From assembly GCA_949841235.1 (NCBI GenBank), contig CATKZA010000060.1, positions 1 through 8,200 on the forward strand: 8,200 nucleotides of DNA. The letters run 5' to 3'. A program made the position numbers and the translations under genes. Positions 1 to 4,542 of this stretch are shown here, piece by piece. Origin of the DNA: an uncultured Clostridiaceae bacterium (GTDB taxonomy: Bacteria > Bacillota > Clostridia > Lachnospirales > Lachnospiraceae). Under the pieces are notes generated by a model, which saw only the letters and a list, made by a program, of their open reading frames with translations, was not told the DNA's origin and did not search any database. Within the stretch, counting starts at the first letter, position 1; each line of letters begins with the position of its first letter.

Positions 1-159
1 TATCTGCGATGCCCCGCTGTCCAGCGACACATTCCACAGCTTGTCGGAGGAACAGATGAAAAATATGAAGAAATGTTCCATGACCCGGAGCGCTTTTATC
101 GGGCGGGGAATGAAATCAAGGCGCAGAAAATCAGACATTCCAAGGAGCAGGAGAGATAG
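1..159 (+). CDS. C-terminal end of an unidentified protein (5' end outside window)
   Basis: Frame 1 is open from the window edge to a TAG at 157-159, giving 52 residues. The composition is protein-like, with a charged tail (DEKYEEMFHDPERFYRAG, then a Lys/Glu/Gln-rich end). The overlapping frame 2 reading is Arg/Ser-rich and looks like a shadow. I do not recognise the family. Its place just before a small ICE-type gene suggests an element protein, possibly the tail of a coupling protein or another large conjugation or DNA-processing protein, but that is only inference from position. No terminator follows, although a separate promoter precedes the next gene. Confidence 0.5.
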   Translation, partial: YLRCPAVQRHIPQLVGGTDEKYEEMFHDPERFYRAGNEIKAQKIRHSKEQER

Positions 160-187
160 GAAACAGGATGGTTTTGCTGTATATTTA

Positions 188-216
188 TTGACAGCAGATT
201 GTGAAGCCGATAGAAT
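188..216 (+). promoter_or_regulatory. Sigma-A type promoter for the 240-524 gene
   Basis: A perfect -35 TTGACA (188-193) is followed by a 17-bp spacer and TAGAAT (211-216), five of six matches to the -10 consensus. It lies 23 bases before the ATG at 240, leaving a short leader that carries the AGGAGG at 226-231. Spacing and position fit a vegetative promoter for the downstream gene, and perhaps for the HipA-like remnant after it. Confidence 0.6.
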
Positions 217-239
217 AAAGGAGACAGGAGGGGAATCGG

Positions 240-524
240 ATGAATTTTATAGCAGAGGAATACGATGAAACAAATGGGCTGCCCATTGACAAATCGTATC
301 TGGAATGCGGCCTGCCGGGATTTTTGCAGGAATCTTTAGAGCAGATGAAAGAGGCGTGGAGAAAGCGGGATGCGGGGGAAAACTATCTTCGCTGGGACTG
401 CGATTACTGCAATTTCCAGAGCGATATTAACGTGGCCGAGGTCAATGGGCTGATTACAAGCCAGCAGGCATGGTATCTTAGAGAGGAATACCTTCGGATG
501 GAAAGACCGGGAACCGACCTTTGA
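240..524 (+). CDS. Small conserved ICE-associated protein, function unknown
   Basis: This is a 94-residue acidic, aromatic-rich protein with no signal peptide or membrane segment. The start is set by AGGAGG at 226-231, eight bases before the ATG. Visible features are an N-terminal MNFIAEEY, a YLECGLPGFL segment near residues 20-29, a Trp/Cys cluster (WDCDYCNF, about residues 51-58) and ITSQQAWYLREEYLRMER near the C-terminus. I recall similar short proteins in Lachnospiraceae conjugative elements, but no function is known to me. The two cysteines are too few and too close for an obvious zinc site. The HipA-like remnant follows 33 bases downstream on the same strand, so the two may share a transcript. 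The gene looks complete. Confidence 0.7.
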   Translation: MNFIAEEYDETNGLPIDKSYLECGLPGFLQESLEQMKEAWRKRDAGENYLRWDCDYCNFQSDINVAEVNGLITSQQAWYLREEYLRMERPGTDL

Positions 525-537
525 AAGAGGTGGGAAA

Positions 538-561
538 ATGAGAAAAGAGGACTGGATATGA
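538..561 (+). other. Seven-codon ORF overlapping the HipA-like start (ATGA)
   Basis: An ATG at 538 preceded by AAAGAGGTGGG opens a 7-codon frame (MRKEDWI). Its TGA (559-561) overlaps the ATG (558-560) of the HipA-like gene in an ATGA arrangement. It could be a translational coupling leader or the relic of a deleted small gene. It may equally be chance, since such short frames are common. Confidence 0.2.
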
Positions 562-1183
562 TAGATTTTACGGGTCTGCCAAAGAAAAATAAATCCTATG
601 GGGGAGCGAATGGCAGTAAGATTGCGGTAATCTATGAAGGAGAACAGTATATGCTGAAGTTCCCTCCCCATGCGCCAAAGAATGATGATATGAGTTACAG
701 TAACAGCTGCATTTCAGAATATCTTGGCTGTAAAATATTTGAATGCGTGGGAATCCCTGTGCAGGAAACCATGCTGGGCACTTATATGACAGAGAAGAGC
801 GGAGAGAAAGTGGTCGTTGCCTGCAAGGATTTTACTTCGGTCGGGATAGTCCTACAAGATTTTGCTTCGCTGAAAAACCAGATTATTGACTCGGAGCGGA
901 ATGGATATGGTACGGAATTGAGCGATATTGTATCAGTGTTCCAAGAGCAGACGGCAGTGGAGCCGGAGGAACTGAGCGGGCGCTTTGCAATAGGGCGCTC
1001 CGGCGGATTGTGCCACGGATGGACATGAAAAGAATTGCTGAAATCATTGGTGAAATTCCTGTTATCAGTGATTTACAGAAGGAATTTTACGAGAAAATGT
1101 TAGTGGCAAGGAAAGAACGCATCTTGGATTATTCGATGAGACAGCTGCGTAAACGGGAGAAAAAATGGAGTATGGAACGGTAA
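558..1183 (+). pseudogene. HipA-like kinase gene, internally deleted and frameshifted
   Basis: The first frame (558-1028) begins at an ATG with AGAGG upstream. It matches the N-terminal part of the HipA-like proteins of Clostridia: KSYGGANGSKI at about residue 12, MLKFPP, a SNSCISEYLGC segment, GIPVQETMLGTY, VVACKDF and GYGTELSDI. After EELSGRF (about 985) the match stops, and a different frame (from about 980 to the TAA at 1181-1183) carries the normal C-terminal tail, including NRALRRIVPRMD and SDLQKEFYEKML. The stretch expected between them holds the catalytic core (the NFDRHNGNWG-type loop and the metal-binding Asp). Roughly 110-130 residues are missing, judged from remembered family length. 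Kinase activity is therefore not possible. I see no cognate HipB-type DNA-binding gene. Confidence 0.75.
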
Positions 1184-1187
1184 AAAT

Positions 1188-1395
1188 ATGGAGGAAAGTG
1201 TCTTTTTCGGCAGGTTTCGAGATGAAATCTGCCTAATTTCATACAGGATATTTGATGGCAGGGAGCGGTGTAAATCTGAAATCGCTGCTTCACTGGAATG
1301 ATGCACTATACCAGCAAGCACTGGATATGGGTGTCCAAGGCACCCATACCCGCTTGTTAGGGGAAAGTCCCCTAATACCCCTAAATAAAAACTGA
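1188..1395 (+). pseudogene. Relic of a small ICE-type gene in two frames
   Basis: An ATG at 1188 opens MEESVFFGRFRDE, which degenerates and stops at 1299-1301. A second frame, from about 1255 to the TGA at 1393-1395, carries a much more protein-like segment, including LLHWNDALYQQALDMGVQGT and then HTRLLGESPL. I recall similar tails in short proteins of Clostridia conjugative elements, but cannot name the family. Neither frame has a good ribosome binding site. The likeliest reading is one small gene damaged by an indel. Otherwise this stretch (1184-1537) holds only hairpins and the next promoter. Confidence 0.35.
1326..1375. repeat. Tandem hairpins (two 8-bp inverted repeats)
   Basis: TATGGGTG (1326-1333) and CACCCATA (1341-1348) form a perfect 8-bp inverted repeat around a 7-base loop. 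Just downstream, TTAGGGGA (1357-1364) and TCCCCTAA (1368-1375) form another with a 3-base loop, and ACCCCTAAA follows, echoing the second arm. No T-run follows, so they are poor terminators. Paired GC hairpins of this kind can belong to an origin of transfer, but they also lie inside the coding relic, so the DNA structure could be incidental. Confidence 0.55.
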
Positions 1396-1457
1396 ATTGA
1401 AAAAATAGCACTTTAGTTGTAACTATGTTAGACTGTATGTCGGCTGAAATAAAAGGC

Positions 1458-1486
1458 TTGCGAGGTGATTATAATATAGATACAAT
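1458..1486 (+). promoter_or_regulatory. Promoter for the PIN toxin operon
   Basis: TTGCGA (1458-1463), a 17-bp spacer and TACAAT (1481-1486) form a fair sigma-A promoter about 50 bases before the ATG at 1538. The spacer itself contains TATAAT (1470-1475), which lacks a good -35. The leader carries AAGGAGG (1521-1527), flanked by GCAA and TTGC, which could weakly pair around it. Confidence 0.45.
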
Positions 1487-1537
1487 AGTGGAATAGGAGT
1501 ATGATATGTGAGAATAGAGCAAGGAGGGGATTGCGTT

Positions 1538-2024
1538 ATGCGAAAACTTAAAGTGTATTTGGATACTTCTGTAGTCAGTTATTTGCATCAAGCGGATGCA
1601 CCGGAAAAGATGCAAAATACATTGGATTTATGGCAATTATTTAGGAATAAGGTGTATGATTTATATATCAGATATTGTAATTAGGGAAATTAGTGGATGC
1701 AATGATGAAAAACTTAAAATATTATTGGATTATCTGGAGCAGATAGACTATAATATAATTGAGACAAATGAAGATACCATTGAACTTGCTGAGAAATTTA
1801 TAGACTTTGGGATTTTGAAGCAAAAAAGTTTTGATGATTGTCAGCATATTGCAGCAGCGATACTATCTGGATGTGATATTATTACATCATGGAATTTTAA
1901 GCATATCGTAAATGTTAAGACAGTCAGAGGTGTTAAAATGATAACGACATTGGAGGGATATAAGGATTTGCTGATATATCCGCCGTCCGTTTTGATAGAA
2001 AGTGAGGATTATGATAACGGATAA
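1538..2024 (+). pseudogene. VapC-like PIN-domain toxin gene with a frameshift
   Basis: Translation from the ATG at 1538 (AAGGAGG ten bases upstream) gives KVYLDTSVVSYLH, the first PIN acidic motif with Asp9, and runs to about 1660 before reaching a TAG at 1682-1684. The rest of the protein continues in another frame from 1659 to the TAA at 2022-2024: YISDIVIREISGC with the second acidic residue, ELAEKFIDFGIL, KSFDDCQHIAAAIL with the third, and the SWNFKHIV motif typical of this PIN group. Joining VYD to IYISD needs two extra bases in an AT tract, so a 2-base loss is the simplest cause. PIN toxins are metal-dependent RNases. The 48-residue product left in frame has only one catalytic acid and should be inactive. 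Confidence 0.8.
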
Positions 2025-2190
2025 GCCAACAATAAGTGAGAGATTTGATGTAGATGATATTAGAAAAATCAGAGAATATAATTCGCTCCGCCATATCAAA
2101 ATGACACCCGCTGAGATTGTGGAAGATACAAAGAGGGGAGCGGCTGAATTGCTTGAAAGATTGAAAGAGAATAAGATGATGAAATTGTAA
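2011..2190 (+). CDS. Small partner (probable antitoxin) of the PIN toxin
   Basis: This is a 59-residue charged protein that overlaps the end of the PIN gene by 14 bases, which implies translational coupling. The ATG at 2011 is preferred over the GTG at 2002. Residues 1-12 read MITDKPTISERF, followed by DDIRKIREYNSLRHIK, a segment near residue 31 starting MTPAEIVED, and a Glu/Lys-rich helix. I recall small ORFs of this sort directly downstream of such PIN proteins, so an antitoxin or accessory role is likely, but the DNA-binding fold is not obvious to me. The frame is intact although its toxin gene is broken, so it would be an orphan. A strong terminator follows at once. Confidence 0.6.
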   Translation: MITDKPTISERFDVDDIRKIREYNSLRHIKMTPAEIVEDTKRGAAELLERLKENKMMKL

Positions 2191-2225
2191 AATCACTATG
2201 GGCTGTTTTGTCCATAGTGATTTTT
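2189..2225 (+). terminator. Rho-independent terminator of the PIN operon
   Basis: A perfect 13-bp stem pairs 2189-2201 (ending CACTATGG) with 2212-2224 (starting CCATAGTG) around a 10-base loop. The descending arm ends in TTTTT. The A-tract on the rising arm would let it work on the other strand too. It starts at the last base of the 2011-2190 stop codon. Confidence 0.85.
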
Positions 2226-2286
2226 GGGAAAATGAGAAATATATATTGCAACTTAGGGGAGAAAGAATTTATTTTGCAAAATATAA

Positions 2287-2617
2287 AAACAAAAATTAGA
2301 GGAAGTGGCAACTGCCGAGTTTTTTTCGATAGTTCAAGAAGATGGAAAAAGGGATGTTGCCAGAAAGCTCATATCCTTGATGGACTTAGAATTTTTTGAC
2401 GGTGCAGCGAGTATGCAGTTTTGGAGGAATGGCTATGTCAGCAGATATTATTTTAGATGATTGGGCTTTGCCTGCATCTATTGATATTCAAGGGAACAAT
2501 GGCAAAGCAAATGAGGTTGACAGGGAAAAACTGGAGAGGAACATTCAGCAGAATCGTGAAGTTATCAGACGGATGCGGTGTGATAAAAAATATGAAAAGG
2601 TTTTACAAGAAATATGA
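2287..2617 (+). pseudogene. Broken gene of unknown function (or two overlapping small genes)
   Basis: One frame, open from 2287 to the TGA at 2458-2460, reads EEVATAEFFSIVQEDGKRD, then a VARKLISLMDLEFFD segment and MQFWRNGYVS, but has no convincing start codon. A second frame takes over near 2440 with ADIILDDWALPASIDIQG and a basic helix ending KYEKVLQEI (TGA at 2615-2617). Joining YVS to ADIILDDW gives a smooth protein of about 110 residues and needs only two more bases (an AGCGCA-type site reduced to AGCA). This points to a frameshifted gene that has also lost its 5' end. The alternative is two overlapping genes, the second starting at 2435 (MSADIILDDW) with GGAGG at 2423-2427. I do not recognise the family. 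Confidence 0.4.
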
Positions 2618-2686
2618 TTGATGAAATGGAATAAGAAACAGAAATAGTTTGTGTTTTTTGTATTGTTTTACAACATAACGTTACAT

Positions 2687-2719
2687 AGCCACTGCGCTAA
2701 CCCCGCAGTGGCTTATTTT
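2687..2719 (+). terminator. Rho-independent terminator
   Basis: AGCCACTGCG (2687-2696) pairs perfectly with CGCAGTGGCT (2704-2713) around a 7-base loop, and TATTTTA follows. It ends the 2287-2617 unit, and it directly abuts the truncated 5' part of the DUF5688 gene, so it may mark a deletion or insertion edge. Confidence 0.7.
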
Positions 2720-2775
2720 ACTGTATAGGAAAATGCTCGCAAAGTAGCGGTGCGGGAAATCTGGCAGAGGAATAT

Positions 2776-3486
2776 ATGGAATGCGTAGAATGCCAGAAAG
2801 ATATTTCTGTGGATATGTCCATGGAGTATGAATCTGTAAAGGACAGGGTGGTTTATCAGGTGCTAAACAAAGAGGCCAATCGGAATAGTCTGCGGGGACG
2901 GATTTATAGCGATATCGGGCAGGGGCTTGTAAAAGTGTATGCCATTCACCAGAAATTTGACGGTTACGAGAACGAGGGGAATATTCCTATTACCCATGAC
3001 ATCATGAAGTACTATGGGTATGATATGAAAGAAATCCTTGAGGTGGCCGAGGAAAACACGCCACGGATTTATCCGGCGGTTTTTGCTCCGCTGGAGCAGA
3101 TGCTTTCTGAAACAGGGATGGATGGATTTGCCAATAAAAAGCCGGATAGGAAAGGCTTGAGCGTTCTGTCCAATTCGGCGGGATACCGGGGTGCCGGAGC
3201 ATTGTTTTATCCCGGAATGCAGAAAAAGATTGCCGAGCATGTCGGGAAGAATTATTACGTGCTGCCAAGTTCACTGCATGAGGTGCTGATTCTGCCGGAA
3301 AATCCGGGAATAAGTGCGGAGGAACTGGAGCAGAAAGTGCGGGTTATCAATGGGGAAACGGTATCGAAGGCGGAGTTCCTGTCTAATAAAGTGATGCTTT
3401 ATGACAGGGAAAAAGAACAGCTTCGCATTGCCCTGCCGGAGATACCGGATTTGCAGATAGAGGAGAAGGGGGGAGCGTCACGGTAA
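2776..3486 (+). pseudogene. DUF5688 family protein, 5'-truncated
   Basis: The 236 residues match the middle and C-terminal parts of DUF5688 proteins of Clostridia mobile elements: VKDRVVYQVLNKEANRNSL (about residue 21), ENTPRIYPAVFAPLEQML, LSNSAGYRGAGALFYPG, YYVLPSSLHEVLILPE and a closing VMLYDREKEQLRIALPE. Remembered family members are longer, with about 60-80 more N-terminal residues. Upstream in the same frame, GNLAEEYMECV still looks family-like, but beyond about 2740 the frame reads into the terminator at 2687-2713, so the N-terminal part has been lost. AGAGG at 2766-2770 lies five bases before the ATG at 2776, so a shortened protein could still be made. The biological role of the family is unknown. 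No membrane segments are visible. Confidence 0.7.
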
Positions 3487-3527
3487 AAAGACAGCTAATA
3501 TTTTTTGATGGAAATTTATTGCACAGG

Positions 3528-3556
3528 TTGATTTCGTGGCAGAAAACGGGTATTAT
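3528..3556 (+). promoter_or_regulatory. Promoter of the YefM/RelE operon
   Basis: TTGATT (3528-3533), exactly 17 bases, and TATTAT (3551-3556) form a good sigma-A promoter. Transcription would start near 3562, giving a leader of about 130 bases before the antitoxin ATG at 3695. That is long for a TA operon and contains the structured repeats described separately. Confidence 0.5.
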
Positions 3557-3595
3557 ATGATTAAAATACTACTATCAAAAGAAATTGGGGGTGTA

Positions 3596-3619
3596 GTGTG
3601 AAAAATAAATTTTTCACAC
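3596..3619. repeat. Perfect 11-bp palindrome in the TA leader
   Basis: GTGTGAAAAAT (3596-3606) and ATTTTTCACAC (3609-3619) are perfect inverted repeats separated by two bases. It could be a protein-binding operator at DNA level, or a hairpin in the leader RNA. It lies downstream of the predicted promoter, so as an operator it would act as a roadblock rather than by covering -35/-10. It is not a normal terminator: the stem is AT-rich and no T-run follows it. Confidence 0.75.
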
Positions 3620-3681
3620 AGCAATTTGTGTCTGCGCGCTGCTTGACACAAAGTTGCTTTATGCGCAGAAAGCAGCGCAGA
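3620..3681 (+). promoter_or_regulatory. Interleaved inverted repeats, candidate pseudoknot or RNA switch upstream of the antitoxin gene
   Basis: Stem 1 pairs 3620-3632 with 3645-3658: 13 bp, with one unpaired G at 3653. Its 12-base loop contains GCGCTGCTT (3636-3644), which is a perfect complement of AAGCAGCGC (3670-3678) downstream. The arms thus interleave in H-type pseudoknot order, with no gap between the second 5' arm and the first 3' arm. Stem 2 can be extended to 12 bp (3631-3644 with 3670-3681) with a 2-base bulge, which would then compete with the top of stem 1. The structure ends four bases before the GAGG ribosome binding site (3685-3688) of the antitoxin gene, so folding could affect translation. 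Confidence 0.5.
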
Positions 3682-3694
3682 AATGAGGATTATT

Positions 3695-3961
3695 ATGAAT
3701 ATTCGTCCTTCCGCAGCAATCCGCCAGAATTACAATGAGATTGCCGATATGTGTAGAAAGACACAAGAGCCAGTATTCCTTACCAAGAATGGAGAAGGGG
3801 ATGTGGTTGTCATGGATATTGAAACGTATAACAGGAGGGAAAAAATGCTGAAACTCCGGGAAGAACTGTTGGCAGTGGAAGAAGACCGAATTGCCGGCAG
3901 AAAAGGATGCAGCCTTGACGAACTGGACGCATACCTTGATGATGTGATTGGGGAGGCATAG
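3695..3961 (+). CDS. Phd/YefM family antitoxin
   Basis: This 88-residue protein has the Phd/YefM layout: MNIRPSAAIRQNYNEIADMC at the N-terminus (DNA-binding and dimerisation part), then EPVFLTKNGEGDVVVMDIETY, the signature strand-turn region (about residues 25-45). A Lys/Glu-rich helix and an acidic tail (LDELDAYLDDVIGEA) follow, suited to wrapping the toxin. The start at 3695 is chosen over the in-frame ATG at 3683 because GAGG (3685-3688) sits six bases before it and the conserved MNIRPS begins there. Such antitoxins neutralise the toxin by direct binding and repress their own operon. The toxin gene begins three bases after the stop. The frame is intact. The leader upstream is unusually structured. 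Confidence 0.88.
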   Translation: MNIRPSAAIRQNYNEIADMCRKTQEPVFLTKNGEGDVVVMDIETYNRREKMLKLREELLAVEEDRIAGRKGCSLDELDAYLDDVIGEA

Positions 3962-3964
3962 CAG

Positions 3965-4279
3965 ATGGCAGAAAAAAAGTATAAAGTCATTGTTTCTGAC
4001 AGGGCAAAGCGGATGCTGGGAACGCATATCCGCTTTATGGCACAGGTCAACAAGAAAGCGGCAGCGGAAAAGAAAAAAGAGATTCTGTCTGCCATGCGTT
4101 CATTATCCCGGATGCCGCAGAGGTTTCCCTTTTTTGAGGAAATGTATATCCCGCCCAATAAATATCACAAGATGTTTATTGAAAATTGGTATCTTGTGCT
4201 TTACCAGATTCAGGATGATACGGTTTATATTGAGTATGTCCTGGATTGCCGGAAAGATTACAGTTGGCTTATTCATTGA
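3965..4279 (+). CDS. RelE/ParE family toxin
   Basis: This 104-residue basic protein has the RelE/ParE fold pattern: an N-terminal strand (KKYKVIVSDRAKRML), two Lys-rich helices (residues about 15-55), then strands carrying the FENWYLVLYQI-like segment (here IENWYLVLYQIQ), YIEYVLDCR and the C-terminal KDYSWLIH. Members either cleave mRNA on the ribosome (RelE) or inhibit gyrase (ParE). The sequence alone does not decide which, and the classical RelE catalytic set is not obvious. GGGGAGG about nine bases before the ATG lies inside the end of the antitoxin gene, and the antitoxin stop is three bases upstream, so the two are one operon with antitoxin first. A terminator follows at 4316-4340. The gene shows no damage. 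Confidence 0.85.
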   Translation: MAEKKYKVIVSDRAKRMLGTHIRFMAQVNKKAAAEKKKEILSAMRSLSRMPQRFPFFEEMYIPPNKYHKMFIENWYLVLYQIQDDTVYIEYVLDCRKDYSWLIH

Positions 4280-4315
4280 TGGGTTAGTAACTTGGAAAAA
4301 TAGCAGTCAGACAGG

Positions 4316-4340
4316 GCAGCCGGATGTGGCTGCTTTTTTT
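4316..4340 (+). terminator. Rho-independent terminator of the YefM/RelE operon
   Basis: GCAGCC (4316-4321) pairs with GGCTGC (4328-4333) around a 6-base loop and is followed by seven T residues (4334-4340). It lies 37 bases after the toxin stop codon. Confidence 0.9.
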
Positions 4341-4341
4341 G

Positions 4342-4377
4342 CTTTATAGAAAACTAGACTACTCGTTTCCTATAAAG
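4342..4377. repeat. 13-bp imperfect inverted repeat
   Basis: CTTTATAG followed by AAAAC (4342-4354) mirrors GTTTC followed by CTATAAAG (4365-4377), with one mismatch and a 10-base centre. It lies directly after the TA terminator. It may be a secondary hairpin, or the end of the mobile cassette that brought the TA operon. No matching copy is seen at the left side of the TA operon. Confidence 0.5.
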
Positions 4378-4429
4378 TAAAAAAGCCCTCCGGGCAGGAT
4401 GCGCACGCAAAAGCATAAATATTATGTCG

Positions 4430-4463
4430 CTCATGCGGCGCATGAGTTTCGCAAGTGAAACTC
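4430..4463. repeat. Overlapping palindromes upstream of prgI
   Basis: CTCATGCG (4430-4437) and CGCATGAG (4439-4446) form a near-perfect palindrome with a 1-base centre. Its last three bases start a second inverted repeat, GAGTTTC (4444-4450) and GAAACTC (4457-4463), with a 6-base loop. The two share GAG, so they cannot both form fully. No T-run follows closely enough for a terminator. The location just before the transfer genes suggests a control element or cis site of the ICE. Confidence 0.5.
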
Positions 4464-4497
4464 TTTGTTCTGCTGACAGAAAGGAAGTGTTTTTGTT

Positions 4498-4542
4498 ATG
4501 GAAGTAAAAATCAATCAGGAGGAATTAAAGCGGCATGATTAA
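4498..4542 (+). pseudogene. prgI: PrgI family gene reduced to 14 codons
   Basis: An ATG at 4498 with AAAGGAAG upstream opens MEVKINQEELKRHD and stops at 4540-4542, overlapping the VirB4 start (4535). PrgI family proteins, small inner-membrane parts of the conjugation channel, sit directly upstream of VirB4 in Tn1549/CTn-type elements. In remembered copies they start MEVKIN and often end in a basic tail that overlaps VirB4. The remnant therefore looks like the first six codons fused in frame to the last eight, with both membrane segments (roughly 100 residues) gone. The start and stop contexts, including the overlap, are preserved. No functional product is expected, although translation could still couple to VirB4. 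Confidence 0.6.

Noticed and set aside
336..671. Minus-strand 111-residue open frame
   Set aside because: It lies antisense to the 240-524 gene and the HipA-like start, both of which have ribosome binding sites and recognisable sequence; the minus reading has no family features.
2208..2399. 63-residue open frame after the PIN operon
   Set aside because: It starts inside the loop of the terminator hairpin, lacks a ribosome binding site, and overlaps a more protein-like frame.
3640..3670. TTGACA at 3643-3648 as a promoter for the YefM/RelE operon
   Set aside because: No acceptable -10 lies 16-18 bases downstream, and the hexamer is part of the inverted repeats; the pair at 3528-3556 is better.
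3948..4349. Plus-strand 133-residue frame overlapping the RelE/ParE toxin
   Set aside because: It is an out-of-frame reading of the toxin gene, rich in Arg/Lys/Cys/Trp, and runs through the terminator.
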